Shown: positions 36,901 to 45,480, numbered from the stretch's first letter. The stretch: 64,000 nucleotides of DNA from Megasphaera sp. UBA5897 (GCA_002431345.1 DJEN01000050.1:30737-94736); one strand, 5' to 3'. Numbers and translations are program-made. The notes: a model not told the origin generated them from the letters alone.

Positions 36901-37520
36901 CCGGCTTGGGACAAATCAATCCCAACGCCGAGGAAGAATACGAGGCAGCTGTCAAGCAGCAGCAGTTTTATGACAATCAATGTGAAGATTTGCGGGAATC
37001 CCGCACGAAGCTGGAAGCGATTGTCGCAGAAATTGATGATGCCATGGCCAAACAGTTTCGCCAGGCATTTCAGGAAATCGGCAAACATTTCCAGCAGATT
37101 TTCAGTCGGCTTTTTGGCGGCGGCACGGCGCATGTCGTACTCACGGATACGAAAGATGTCTTAGCGGCAGGCGTTGACATCTTTATTCAGCCGCCTGGAA
37201 AAAAACAGCAGCAGCTGACGTTATTGTCCGGCGGCGAACGCGCGCTGACTGTTATCGCTTTGCTGCTGGCGTTTTTGGCATACCACCCGGCCCCGTTTTG
37301 TCTGGTCGATGAAGTGGATGCGGCACTGGATGAAGCCAATGTGGAACGAATGGCACGCTATTTAAAAAATTACAGCGGCCACACACAGTTTATTGTCATT
37401 ACCCATCGCCGCAAGACGATGGAAGCGGCCAATACGCTGCAGGGCGTCACCATGGAAGAACGGGGCGTATCTAGGCTGCTGACAGTAAAAGTAGATGAAT
37501 TATTAGAGAAAGGGACATAA
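33966..37520 (+). CDS. smc: Chromosome segregation protein SMC
   Basis: A 1184-residue condensin ATPase that organises the chromosome with ScpA/ScpB. The N-terminal head has the Walker A GPNGSGKSNISDAVRWVMGEQ and QNRVDRILNSKPEERR. Two long coiled coils, rich in A, Q, E and K, flank the hinge (about residues 510-670, with GVVGEVCQIP and FHAGGSLTGGSM). The C-terminal head holds the signature LLSGGERALTVIALLLAF and the Walker B FCLVDEVDAALDEANV. The start is TTG 33966, eight bases after agagga. ftsY follows three bases after the stop, a common pairing. Confidence 0.97.
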   Translation: MQLLKMELRGFKSFADKTTLTFDKGITAIVGPNGSGKSNISDAVRWVMGEQNIRQLRGQKAEDIIFAGTEKRQPQGAAEVSLYFDNSDHALDLDFSEVAVTRRLFRSGESEFYINKRPCRLKDIHMLFASTGIGQDSMAVIGQNRVDRILNSKPEERRVIFEEVAGISRYKGRKQDGLRKIAETERNLERIQDLMSMLAERMEPLAAQAQKVKQFRALDSERISYEGTLTLQELRNCERLLSKAENYRLAALVEQTNAEKELAAMETKRQQLLQTMEKEGEMLRSLDAQALNAHNELDSMKSRHDAFLQRQVTLQENEKELVEEKNVLQQKAVQLEKQGADLAAQQQQKETELAAAEKGLALTEALAGKAEAHAQKAAADLETVTAANAARQQQLFVLQRDAEELRRRLQENSTRYEEVNQTLKQQRDAWKQSRTRGMAEEKKCQALQQEAQAYETQAAAHQKTLQANEAVMHEAENTYRHLRGTVDALTQRIRVLESMEQEHEGVGRSVKAVLDAHTPWRSSICGVVGEVCQIPIPYATALDVALGAAARYVITQTEDAAKAAIAYLKERHAGRTTFLPLDTIRERIRTQDEIQAAKEKGILGFANELITYDAAYQPVFMSLLGKTLIAETMAAGSAVARKYRHRLRIVCLDGTQFHAGGSLTGGSMKAKESSLISRRVLLQELKEKAAAQQKKLADAVKVGTAKRQEVEAARTAMEAAEEKQQQITVELQKSTWQMTTAQKEAAQQEAAWHAADTQCESLLQARADIQAELLQKEQALADAKINPAADTHVLEEARRKALEEAEACRSMLTDGQIHAATLREQVRHLEEQQTQHKQSQTQHEEDCSRLAQRQAELQKRQDETAHLLADLAAKITAKEAETQTHDTAKEAFYKAREDNFKRSQQLEAMGKTLQEKRQEYSSRVHHADLQLEKYHGEIRRNEELLTMQGLTRQEAMDRRRDGSLKELHEKVNALKQQIAGLGQINPNAEEEYEAAVKQQQFYDNQCEDLRESRTKLEAIVAEIDDAMAKQFRQAFQEIGKHFQQIFSRLFGGGTAHVVLTDTKDVLAAGVDIFIQPPGKKQQQLTLLSGGERALTVIALLLAFLAYHPAPFCLVDEVDAALDEANVERMARYLKNYSGHTQFIVITHRRKTMEAANTLQGVTMEERGVSRLLTVKVDELLEKGT

Positions 37521-37522
37521 CT

Positions 37523-38464
37523 ATGGGATTTTTTTCAAGATTGCGCAAAGGTCTGGAAAAGACTAAAAATTCACTGATTCAAAATATTGAAACCGTTGTT
37601 CGCGGCTATGCCAAGATCGACGAAGAAATGTATGAAGATTTGGAAGCCATTATGCTGACCGGGGATATTGGCATTGAAACGACAGATTATCTGCTCGGCA
37701 AAATCCGCGAAGGCGTCAAATCCAAGGAGATTGAAGACGGCAATGATGTCGTTCCCTATCTGGAAAAATGCATCGTCGCTTTGTTGGAAGAAAATAATGA
37801 ACCGGTGCCGGACCGCACAGGCTCTACGGAAGTTATCTTTATTGTCGGTGTCAATGGTGTCGGCAAAACGACGACGATTGGCAAACTGGCCAAATACTAT
37901 ACCCAGCAGGGTAAGTCGGTCATGCTGGCAGCCGGTGATACGTTCCGCGCAGCGGCGTCGGAACAGCTGACGATTTGGGCACAGCGCACAGGCGTGCCCA
38001 TTGTCAAACATCAGGAAGGTGCTGATGCGGCGGCTGTTGTCTTTGACGCGACAGCATCTGCTAAAGCGCGCGGCATTGATATTCTTCTTGTCGATACGGC
38101 AGGACGGCTGCAGACCAAATCCAACTTGATGGAAGAACTGCGAAAAATGGCCCGCGTCGCTGGACGCAATATTGAAGGTGCACCGCACGAAACGCTGCTG
38201 GTACTGGATGCGACGACAGGACAAAACGCAGTCAGCCAGGCAAAACTGTTTGGCGATGTCGTGCCCCTGACGGGCGTTGTGCTGACTAAATTGGACGGTA
38301 CAGCCAAAGGCGGCATTATTTTATCGGTCAAAAGAGAATTAGGCGTACCGGTTCGCTGGGTAGGCGTAGGGGAAGGCGTAGATGATTTGCGTCCTTTTGA
38401 TGCGGCTCAATTTGCAGACGCTCTGTTTGACAGAAACGTAGCACAGCGGGAACAAGAAGAATAG
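37523..38464 (+). CDS. ftsY: Signal recognition particle receptor FtsY
   Basis: A 313-residue GTPase that docks SRP-ribosome complexes at the membrane. It has the N-domain helical bundle (FFSRLRKGLEKTKNSL) and the G-domain with P-loop GVNGVGKTTTIGKLAKYY. Other G-domain motifs are DTFRAAASEQL, DTAGRLQTKSNLMEEL, TKLDGTAKGG and the closing VGVGEGVDDLRPFD. The acidic A-domain of E. coli FtsY is absent, as usual in Firmicutes. It is coupled to smc. Confidence 0.97.
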   Translation: MGFFSRLRKGLEKTKNSLIQNIETVVRGYAKIDEEMYEDLEAIMLTGDIGIETTDYLLGKIREGVKSKEIEDGNDVVPYLEKCIVALLEENNEPVPDRTGSTEVIFIVGVNGVGKTTTIGKLAKYYTQQGKSVMLAAGDTFRAAASEQLTIWAQRTGVPIVKHQEGADAAAVVFDATASAKARGIDILLVDTAGRLQTKSNLMEELRKMARVAGRNIEGAPHETLLVLDATTGQNAVSQAKLFGDVVPLTGVVLTKLDGTAKGGIILSVKRELGVPVRWVGVGEGVDDLRPFDAAQFADALFDRNVAQREQEE

Positions 38465-38479
38465 AGGAGGTAAGACAGT

Positions 38480-38941
38480 ATGTATGTAGGAAATATCAAG
38501 CAGTGGCAAAAAGAAACAGCGTATCTGCCGCCCAAATTGGCACCTTGGATTGAAAAACTGGCATCGCTGGACATACAGCATCTGGCACCGGGACGGCATG
38601 AGCTGGGCAATGGCAATTACATGAACGTCGATGAAACAGAAACAGCTCCGGCAGAACAGCGCAAGATGGAAGCCCACCGGGCATATATAGATATTCAAAT
38701 GGTCATAAAAGGCAGTGAATATATCGGGTATCAGCCGGTTGTAAATGCCGGCAAAGTCGTAGAAGACCGAAGCAGCGCAGATGCCTGGTTTTACAATCCG
38801 GCTTTGGCTGCCGATACACCTATTCATATGCAGGAAGGCATCTTTGCCGTATTTACGCCGGCAGACGGACACCGCTGCTTGTGCGCACCGGACGGTATAA
38901 GCTGCCCGATACGAAAAGTCATCATGAAAATTAAAATATAG
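38480..38941 (+). CDS. YhcH/YjgK/YiaL family protein
   Basis: A 153-residue cupin-like protein of the YhcH/DUF386 family, a group linked in other bacteria to sialic-acid or beta-galactoside metabolism. Family features: the LAPGRHELGNGNYMNVDE turn, the metal-binding EAHRAYIDIQMVIKGSEYIGY, and FAVFTPADGHRCLCAPDG near the end. No sialic-acid genes are nearby; it trails ftsY by 15 bases, so it may simply be co-transcribed. The physiological substrate is unknown. Confidence 0.85.
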   Translation: MYVGNIKQWQKETAYLPPKLAPWIEKLASLDIQHLAPGRHELGNGNYMNVDETETAPAEQRKMEAHRAYIDIQMVIKGSEYIGYQPVVNAGKVVEDRSSADAWFYNPALAADTPIHMQEGIFAVFTPADGHRCLCAPDGISCPIRKVIMKIKI

Positions 38942-39017
38942 GGCACAGCCTGATGATACAATAGTATATCTATTGCCTTATAAACGAAGAAATCCTGAGC
39001 AACGCAGTGAATCTTTA

Positions 39018-39046
39018 TTGACTTTTCATAGGCAGTATATTAAACT
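39018..39046 (+). promoter_or_regulatory. Promoter of the TetR-RND operon
   Basis: TTGACT at 39018 and TAAACT at 39041 are separated by 17 bases, about 75 bases upstream of the regulator ATG. Its operator would be expected nearby, but no convincing palindrome was identified. Confidence 0.6.
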
Positions 39047-39121
39047 ATATCTTGGTACTGAGTTTTCATTTTGAGTTTCTTTACTACGCAATGTATCAAT
39101 TTTGATTTAGGATGTGTTGAG

Positions 39122-39718
39122 ATGGCAAAAGATATTCGAGAGAGAATTATTAGGGAAGCCCTGCGCGAAATCAATTGCCGCGGTTCGGATTTCCATATGG
39201 ATGATTTGGCTCGCAATCTCCGCATCAGCAAGCGGACACTGTATGAACATTTTGTGTCGAAGCAGGCTATTATTGAAGAATCCCTTCTTTCCATGATGAG
39301 CGAGATTCAAGAAGAACACCGAAGACTGCTGGCTGATCCGGATATGACAACAGAAGAAAAAATTATTAGCTTTTTTAAAGTAAAGTCTAATAATATTACG
39401 GTATTATCCGTGCGGAAAACGACAGATTTGATGAAAAAGATGCCGGATGTCTGTAAAAAATTGGAAGTTGCGCGGAAGGCGGATTGGGATATTTTAGGCC
39501 AGCTGCTGGATGTAGCCCAGCAGGAAGACGATTTTAAACCGTTTGATAAGTTTTTATTGCTTCACATGTTGTATAGTGCAGCTGATGATGTCATTAACTA
39601 CTTTGATAAAGTAAAACATGATTACTCTTTTCCAGAATACATGGAACGATGTATTTGCGTCATTCTATATGGAATCAAAACAGATAGGGGGCAATTAACG
39701 AATGATAAAAAAGCATAA
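39122..39718 (+). CDS. TetR family transcriptional regulator
   Basis: A 198-residue regulator with an N-terminal TetR helix-turn-helix (IIREALREINCRGSDFHMDD, then LARNLRISKRTLYEHFVSKQ) and a divergent C-terminal ligand domain. It heads an operon with the RND efflux genes and overlaps the fusion-protein gene by 17 bases, so it very likely autoregulates and controls the pump. ATG 39122 is preferred over 39071 because it gives the normal TetR N-terminus. Confidence 0.92.
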   Translation: MAKDIRERIIREALREINCRGSDFHMDDLARNLRISKRTLYEHFVSKQAIIEESLLSMMSEIQEEHRRLLADPDMTTEEKIISFFKVKSNNITVLSVRKTTDLMKKMPDVCKKLEVARKADWDILGQLLDVAQQEDDFKPFDKFLLLHMLYSAADDVINYFDKVKHDYSFPEYMERCICVILYGIKTDRGQLTNDKKA

Positions 39719-40868
39719 GTTTCTTACTATGGGCGTCACCATATTGACTGTCGCAGCCTTGCTGGCTGGTTGTGGCGCACAAAAAGGAGCACAAAGCGGA
39801 GCTGTTTCTGTCAACACGTATAAAGTCAATGCAGAAGATACGCCGGTTCGGGCAGAATACAGCGGCACCGTTACGGCAACGGATAAAGTACCTGTACGGG
39901 CTAAAATTTCCGGCCGCGTCGTAGAAAAATACGTACAAGGCGGGCAGACCGTTACGGCAGGACAGCCATTATTCCGCATCGACAGCCGTACGTATGATGC
40001 GGCACTGCAGGAAGCCAGAGCTACACAGGCTCAGGCAGCAGCTAACCTTGCTAATGAACAGCTCAACCTGCAGCGGTATCAGACATTGGCGGATCAGGAT
40101 GCGATTTCTGTACAGACCGTAACCAACCAGGAAGCAGCTACGCAACAGCAGCAGGCTGTTTTAGAAGCACGGGCAGCACAGGTTCAGGCCGCACAGGACA
40201 ATGTTGATGATACTATTGTTTATGCGCCGTTTGACGGCAAATTGAATGTCGATGATGTGCCTGTTGGTACGTATGCCACAGCTGGTTCTACGGCTTTGGT
40301 TACTATTTCTTCAACCAATCCGGTATTTGTTGAATTCTCTGTCAGTGAATCAGAATATCTGCAGATGACGAAAAAAGCACCGGACGCACCGGGAAGCTGG
40401 GGCGACCATTTACAGCTTCGGTTGAGCGACGGCACGATGTATGCCTATGAAGGCCATGTCACCCAGGTCAACCACGGCATGGACGGCAACTCCGGCTCTA
40501 TCATTGTCAAAGCTGTATTTGAAAATCCGGAAAACCTGTTGATTCCGGGCTTGTATGGTACGGTTGTTTCTGATACGCAGGTACAGCAGAAAGCCTTGCT
40601 CGTACCACAGCGGGCTGTACAGCAGACGCTGGGCAAATACTTTATTTCTGTTATTGATGAAAGCGGCCAGGCACAAAACAAAGAAGTTACGCCGGGACAA
40701 AAAGTTGGCAAGTTCTGGATTATCAACGACGGCTTGAATGATGGTGACTTGATTATCGTTGACGGTTATCAAAAGGCTAACGGCGCAACCTTAGATCAGC
40801 ATCTGCTTTCTAAAGATGATATAGAAAACGATACCACGAGCAGTGATACGGCAAGCCAAGCTAAATAG
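39702..40868 (+). CDS. RND efflux membrane-fusion lipoprotein (AcrA-like)
   Basis: A 388-residue periplasmic adaptor. The signal peptide ends in a lipobox LLAGC (cysteine near residue 24), so it is a lipoprotein anchored to the inner membrane. It has the lipoyl halves (GTVTATDKVPVRAKISGRVV; DDTIVYAPFDGKLNVDDVPV), a glutamine/alanine-rich alpha-hairpin (about residues 100-170), and the beta-barrel and membrane-proximal domains. It overlaps the tetR-like gene and precedes the pump gene by 14 bases. Confidence 0.95.
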   Translation: MIKKHKFLTMGVTILTVAALLAGCGAQKGAQSGAVSVNTYKVNAEDTPVRAEYSGTVTATDKVPVRAKISGRVVEKYVQGGQTVTAGQPLFRIDSRTYDAALQEARATQAQAAANLANEQLNLQRYQTLADQDAISVQTVTNQEAATQQQQAVLEARAAQVQAAQDNVDDTIVYAPFDGKLNVDDVPVGTYATAGSTALVTISSTNPVFVEFSVSESEYLQMTKKAPDAPGSWGDHLQLRLSDGTMYAYEGHVTQVNHGMDGNSGSIIVKAVFENPENLLIPGLYGTVVSDTQVQQKALLVPQRAVQQTLGKYFISVIDESGQAQNKEVTPGQKVGKFWIINDGLNDGDLIIVDGYQKANGATLDQHLLSKDDIENDTTSSDTASQAK

Positions 40869-40882
40869 GGGGCGAGAAAACA

Positions 40883-43800
40883 GTGATATCTAAATTCTTT
40901 ATTGACAGGCCGATTTTCGCCATTGTAATATCCCTGATTATTTCCATTTTGGGGCTCCTTTCGATGGCTACGCTTCCTGTCGCTAAGTATCCAAACGTTA
41001 CGCCTCCGCAGATTAGTGTATCTGCTACCTATGTAGGGGCAAACGCCGACGTTATCGGCGATACCGTTGCCAGTGTCATTGAACGGCAGCTTATCGGCGT
41101 CGATGACTTGGTAAACATGGAAAGTTCCAGTAATGACTCGGGCCGGTATTCTTTGACGGTACAGTATGAAACAGGTTCTGACGATGATATGGATATGGTC
41201 AATACCCAAAACCGTATCAGCCAGGTACAGTCTACACTGCCGCAGGAAGTTACCCAGACAGGCGTTACAGTACAGAAATCTTCCAGTGGTACGGCCATGG
41301 TATTCTCGCTGTATTCTCCTAATGGTTCGTATGATGAAACATTTATGAAGAACTATGCGACACAGTACTTCATGGATGAATTAAAAGGCGTATCCGGTAT
41401 CGGGGACGTACAGGAATTTGGTTCTGACTATGCCATGCGTATTTGGATGGACCCATTAAAAATGAGTATCCTGAAAGTTACGCCGACCGATATTATTTCT
41501 GCTATTCAGACGCAGAATACACAGGCTGCTGTTGGTACAGTCGGTTCACAGCCGACGCCGTCTGATCAGACGTATCAATATACGCTGCGTGCCGACGGCC
41601 GTTTGGCTACTGCTGATGAATTCAAAAAAGTTATTATTCGTACGAATGCCGATGGAACGATGGTTCGTGTCGGTGATGTTGCTAAGGTTGAACTGGGTTC
41701 TAAGGATTATACCGTTCATGGCTATTTTGACGGTCAGCCGAGTGCGACGTTCATGATTAGTCTGACTTCCGATGCCAATGCGATGCAGACTGTAAGCAAT
41801 GCAATCAAAGTCTTGGCTAAAGCAAAAGAATCCTTTCCGTCTGACTTGGATTATAAAATCGTATACGACAGCACGAAATTCGTAAAAGCATCTATCGAAG
41901 AAGTTATTATTACCTTCGTTGAAGCCTTGCTTTTGGTTGCTGCTATTGTATATTTGTTCCTGCAGAGCGGCCGCTCTACCTTGATTCCGCTGTTGGCTGT
42001 TCCAGTATCCTTGCTGGGTACATTTGCCTGCTTCAAGGTACTTGATTTCTCTATTAATACACTGACGTTGTTCGCTATGGTATTGGCTATCGGCCTGCTG
42101 GTCGATGATGCCATTGTTGTTATCGAAGCCGTCGAATATGAAATCAAGTACAACAGCAGATCGCCGCGGGAGGCTACGATTATCGCTATGCAGAATGTAC
42201 AAGGCCCGGTTGTTGGCGTTGCTTGCGTACTGGCGTCCGTATTCGTGCCGGTCGGCTTCCTAAGCGGCATGAGCGGTGTATTGTACAGGCAGTTTGCATT
42301 GACGATTGCCGTATCTGTCGTTATTTCCGCATTTGTTGCCTTGACGCTGACACCGGCAATGTGTGCTTCGATTCTGCGGGTTCACAAGCCGACAGAAAAT
42401 GCACACGGCGTCTTCAAATTTTTCCAGTGGTTTAATGCGACATTCGACCGTATCGTCAACTGGTACGGTATTCGCTTGGCCTATTTGAATCAGCGCATCA
42501 AATGGTGCGTCGTATTTCTGATTATCATATCCGGTATTTCCGGGTTCTTGTTTACAATTATTCCGACAGGCTTTGTACCGTCTGAAGATAATGGCTTCCT
42601 CATGGTTAATACGACTTTGCCGGAAGGCACTTCTCAAACAGAAACACAAAAAATCGCCAACAATTTGGGGCGCTGGATTGAATCCCAGCCGGGTGTTAAA
42701 ATGTCCATGAACGTTGTCGGTTTTAGTATGCTTGCCGGCGGTGCCAAATCCAACGGCGCCGTATCCTTCGTTTCCATGAACGACTGGGACGAACGAAAAA
42801 CAAAAGACTTATCCGTTGATACATTAGTTGGCAAAGTTATGATGCACGGCATGCAGATTCCGCAGGCTACGGTTGTTGCTATCAACCCGCCGCCAATCGA
42901 CGGGATGGGTGTATCTTCCGGTTTTACCATGCAGATTGAAGACCGCGGCGGTCATACAACAGCACAGCTGAATGACACGGTACAGAAATTCTTGGCAGCA
43001 GCCCGCAAGCGTCCGGAAATCGGCACGATTTATACGGCCTTTTCCAACGATACGCCTGGGTATAAACTGGATATCGACCGCGATAAAGTTGCCCGTGAAG
43101 GCGTTTCGCTGAGCTCTGTATATTCGACACTGCAGGCCTTTTACGGCTCCTATCAGATTAACGATTTCACGATTTTTGGCCGTAACTTTAAAGTTATTGT
43201 CCAAGCTTCGCCGGAATTCCGTCAGAAGATTGAAGACAACAATAACTTGTACGTACGCAACTCTAAAAACGAACTGGTATCAATTGCCAACTTCGTTCGG
43301 CCTAAATCCGTTGGTTCGGCTTCTATTATCAACCGCTTCAACGATTACCCGGCTATCAAAGTCATGGGGTCGCCTGCCAGCGGCGTCAGCTCCGGTGATA
43401 CGCTGAAGGCATTGGAAGAAGTAGCTAAAGAAACCTTGGGTGAAGGGTATCAGTACGAATGGTCCGGCATGAGCCGTGAAGAAGTCAAGGCCGGCAGCCA
43501 GACAATTTATGTCTTTGCCTTGGCATTGCTCTTCGTATTCTTGGTATTGGCTGCGTTGTACGAAAGCTGGAAGGTACCATTTGCCGTACTCTTCAGTGTG
43601 CCGACCGGTTTGTTTGGTGCGACACTCTTTACGTACATTTTTGACCAGACCAATAACTTGTATTTCCAGATTGGTATTTTGGCGGTCATCGGCTTGGCTG
43701 CTAAGAACGCCATCTTGATTATCGAATACGCCAAAGTTCGTGTTGATGAACGCGGCATGGATCCCGTATCGGCTGCTATTGAAGCAGCAAAAATCCGTCT

Positions 43801-44044
43801 GCGTCCTATCATCATGACGTCCCTGGCATTTGTCGTTGGGTCTATTCCGCTGGCAACAGCTACCGGTGCAGGCGCAGCCTCCCGTGTTACTATGGGTATA
43901 GCCGTCGTATTCGGTACATCGATGGCAACCATTTTGGGTGTATTCCTCATTCCGATGCTCTTCATTATCGTAGAAAAATTGGGACATCGCGGAAGCTACG
44001 GAAAACAAAAACCACAAAGTGTGGGCAGAATGAGCGATATGTAA
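40883..44044 (+). CDS. RND multidrug efflux pump, HAE1 family (AcrB-like)
   Basis: A 1053-residue proton-driven inner-membrane transporter. Starts MISKFFIDRPIFAIVISLII and includes the porter domains, the TM4 proton-relay aspartates in GLLVDDAIVVIEAVE, and the second-half FSVPTGLFGATLF and GLAAKNAILIIEYAKV. Length and full-length collinearity match hydrophobe/amphiphile exporters. It works with the fusion protein upstream; no outer-membrane channel (TolC-like) gene is adjacent, so the channel must come from elsewhere. Starts at GTG behind ggggg. Confidence 0.97.
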   Translation: MISKFFIDRPIFAIVISLIISILGLLSMATLPVAKYPNVTPPQISVSATYVGANADVIGDTVASVIERQLIGVDDLVNMESSSNDSGRYSLTVQYETGSDDDMDMVNTQNRISQVQSTLPQEVTQTGVTVQKSSSGTAMVFSLYSPNGSYDETFMKNYATQYFMDELKGVSGIGDVQEFGSDYAMRIWMDPLKMSILKVTPTDIISAIQTQNTQAAVGTVGSQPTPSDQTYQYTLRADGRLATADEFKKVIIRTNADGTMVRVGDVAKVELGSKDYTVHGYFDGQPSATFMISLTSDANAMQTVSNAIKVLAKAKESFPSDLDYKIVYDSTKFVKASIEEVIITFVEALLLVAAIVYLFLQSGRSTLIPLLAVPVSLLGTFACFKVLDFSINTLTLFAMVLAIGLLVDDAIVVIEAVEYEIKYNSRSPREATIIAMQNVQGPVVGVACVLASVFVPVGFLSGMSGVLYRQFALTIAVSVVISAFVALTLTPAMCASILRVHKPTENAHGVFKFFQWFNATFDRIVNWYGIRLAYLNQRIKWCVVFLIIISGISGFLFTIIPTGFVPSEDNGFLMVNTTLPEGTSQTETQKIANNLGRWIESQPGVKMSMNVVGFSMLAGGAKSNGAVSFVSMNDWDERKTKDLSVDTLVGKVMMHGMQIPQATVVAINPPPIDGMGVSSGFTMQIEDRGGHTTAQLNDTVQKFLAAARKRPEIGTIYTAFSNDTPGYKLDIDRDKVAREGVSLSSVYSTLQAFYGSYQINDFTIFGRNFKVIVQASPEFRQKIEDNNNLYVRNSKNELVSIANFVRPKSVGSASIINRFNDYPAIKVMGSPASGVSSGDTLKALEEVAKETLGEGYQYEWSGMSREEVKAGSQTIYVFALALLFVFLVLAALYESWKVPFAVLFSVPTGLFGATLFTYIFDQTNNLYFQIGILAVIGLAAKNAILIIEYAKVRVDERGMDPVSAAIEAAKIRLRPIIMTSLAFVVGSIPLATATGAGAASRVTMGIAVVFGTSMATILGVFLIPMLFIIVEKLGHRGSYGKQKPQSVGRMSDM

Positions 44045-44092
44045 TCATAAGTGACTCTTTGTAGTCACATCGCGATTTTGTATATGTATTGA

Positions 44093-44146
44093 AAGGCACT
44101 TTCTCAGCATGGTATCATCATGGCTGAGAAAGTGCTTTTTGTTTTT
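44093..44146 (+). terminator. Terminator of the RND efflux operon
   Basis: A 16-bp stem (aaggcactttctcagc / gctgagaaagtgctttt) around a short loop, followed by T-rich sequence, 50 bases after the pump stop codon. A smaller hairpin (gtgact / agtcac) lies at 44051-44068. Confidence 0.85.
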
Positions 44147-44148
44147 CT

Positions 44149-44177
44149 TTGCAATCTATACATAAATACGCTATAAT
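44149..44177 (+). promoter_or_regulatory. Strong promoter of the poly-G locus
   Basis: TTGCAA at 44149 and a perfect TATAAT at 44172 are separated by 17 bases. Transcription would start near 44184, just before a strong ribosome site (gaggagg) and the leader ORF. Confidence 0.75.
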
Positions 44178-44204
44178 AAACATTGATTAGAGAGGAGGAC
44201 TAAC

Positions 44205-44282
44205 ATGGCACCTGTATTTTTGTATATCGTAAGAAAATGTCATACATATAATGCAAGAATATTTAGGGGGGGGGGTGCATAA
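44205..44282 (+). CDS. Short leader ORF containing a 10-G tract (putative phase-variable frame)
   Basis: A 25-codon ORF (MAPVFLYIVRKCHTYNARIF, then RGGGA) starts at ATG 44205, six to ten bases after agaggaggac, so translation initiation is well supported. With ten G the frame stops at TAA 44280-44282. With eleven or eight G it would run on through 43 sense codons (CINIHLISKNLTIAKYVFSH at first) and stop at TAG 44405-44407, 12 bases before the downstream ATG and inside its ribosome site. With nine G it stops after a few codons. The product has no recognised homology, so this may be a leader peptide or a phase-variable small protein rather than a functional enzyme. Confidence 0.4.
   Translation: MAPVFLYIVRKCHTYNARIFRGGGA
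44266..44275 (+). repeat. Homopolymeric tract of ten G
   Basis: An uninterrupted run of ten G within the leader ORF, in an otherwise AT-rich region, and the only G run of this length noticed in the window. Tracts of this kind change length by slipped-strand mispairing. Confidence 0.95.
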
Positions 44283-44419
44283 ATATACACCTAATCTCTA
44301 AAAATCTGACAATAGCTAAATACGTGTTTTCTCATGGAGAAAAATTAGTACGGACGCATAGAAAGAGTATGCGCCCGCTTTTGGCGTGTCTTGAAAATCA
44401 AATTTAGGAGTGAATGAAC

Positions 44420-45445
44420 ATGATAACCATGTATAAGTGGGATAATCCTGCTTTGCAACAAATTTGGAAAAGATTGTATGCCCATAATACCTATGTATTT
44501 CCCTATTCTTCATGGGAATATAATGAGCAAATATACAAATATATCAAAGTAAAACCATCGACACTATGCCAAAAAAACTATTTTTTAGTCTATGAAGAAG
44601 ACCAAAAGCCATGGATATTATTTCCATTATATTTGAAGAAAAATACGTTGCATCTCTTTGGCGAAAATATAAGCGGTGCAGGTCATTTGGATGTCCTATA
44701 TGATATGGCGATTACGTCAGAACAGTGGAAAAAAGCATTGGGTGAATTACAAAAGATATTTCCAGGAAAAAAATTACTCTTACGTATGATGAATGAACGC
44801 TCCAGGTTGTTTCCTTTTTTGGAGGATATGGCTGCTTGTGGAACTACTGCGATGATGACGATACAGGCTGAAGAAGAGCGAGTATGTGTAAAAATTCCCT
44901 TTCCCGATGAGTATGAAACGTATGAGCAAGGATTGTCGCGTAATGCCCGCTCGAACTTGCATAAGGCATATAGCAAAATTCGTAGGAATGACATAGAAAC
45001 GAAGCTACAGGTTATTCATGGTCCCTTTACAGATACAGCGTTATTATCTGATGTAATAAAAATTTATACCAAACGAGAATCAGAACGAAAACATCGCCAT
45101 ATGGATTTTTTTCCGTATCTCAAACACCGATATTTTTCAGCATTGGCATGGGCGATGGAAACGCTGGATTCTCATTACACCTTTTGCCTGTTTTTAAATC
45201 ATCAGCCAGCGGCGTTTATGACAGGATTTGCGACAAACTATAATGAAATTGTCTTTCCCTATGTAGCGATTGACAGTACGTTTTCTACGTATTCGCCAGG
45301 CAAAGTCATGATTGGTGAAAGTATCAAATACTTGCAGACGAATACATCAATTCGGGGCTTGGATTTATCGCGTGGCGATGAACGATACAAATTAGAAATG
45401 GGTGGCATACGTCATTATAATTATCGGTTTGAAATACAGTTGTAA
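44420..45445 (+). CDS. CelD/BcsL-type acetyltransferase (GNAT superfamily)
   Basis: A 341-residue protein of the CelD/BcsL acyltransferase family, often tied to exopolysaccharide or surface modification. Hallmarks: SRNARSNLHKAYSKIRRN in the middle, followed by an acetyl-CoA fold core (FCLFLNHQPAAFMTGFATNY), and the C-terminal GLDLSRGDERYKLEMG, which is strongly characteristic. ATG 44420 lies nine bases after aggag; two nearby in-frame ATGs (44414, 44429) are alternatives. It is AT-richer than neighbouring genes and lies between the poly-G tract and an autotransporter gene. The substrate is unknown. Confidence 0.8.
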   Translation: MITMYKWDNPALQQIWKRLYAHNTYVFPYSSWEYNEQIYKYIKVKPSTLCQKNYFLVYEEDQKPWILFPLYLKKNTLHLFGENISGAGHLDVLYDMAITSEQWKKALGELQKIFPGKKLLLRMMNERSRLFPFLEDMAACGTTAMMTIQAEEERVCVKIPFPDEYETYEQGLSRNARSNLHKAYSKIRRNDIETKLQVIHGPFTDTALLSDVIKIYTKRESERKHRHMDFFPYLKHRYFSALAWAMETLDSHYTFCLFLNHQPAAFMTGFATNYNEIVFPYVAIDSTFSTYSPGKVMIGESIKYLQTNTSIRGLDLSRGDERYKLEMGGIRHYNYRFEIQL

Positions 45446-45452
45446 GATGTGA

Positions 45453-45480
45453 TTGCCATAGATAGTGGTGTCTATGGCAA
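45453..45480 (+). promoter_or_regulatory. 10-bp perfect hairpin between acetyltransferase and autotransporter genes
   Basis: TTGCCATAGA and TCTATGGCAA form a perfect inverted repeat with an 8-base spacer. No proper T-run follows directly (GGGGTATATATAATC). It may be a weak terminator, a regulator binding site, or an mRNA stability element; TATATAATC just after it could serve as a -10. Confidence 0.5.

Noticed and set aside
43280..44017. 245-codon minus-strand ORF within the RND pump gene
   Set aside because: Antisense shadow of the conserved pump C-terminal half.
44149..44420. Poly-G tract as a sequencing or assembly error
   Set aside because: Cannot be excluded from one sequence, but the tract sits just after a clear promoter and ribosome site, and its frames behave as expected for a switch, so it is kept as a finding with this caveat.
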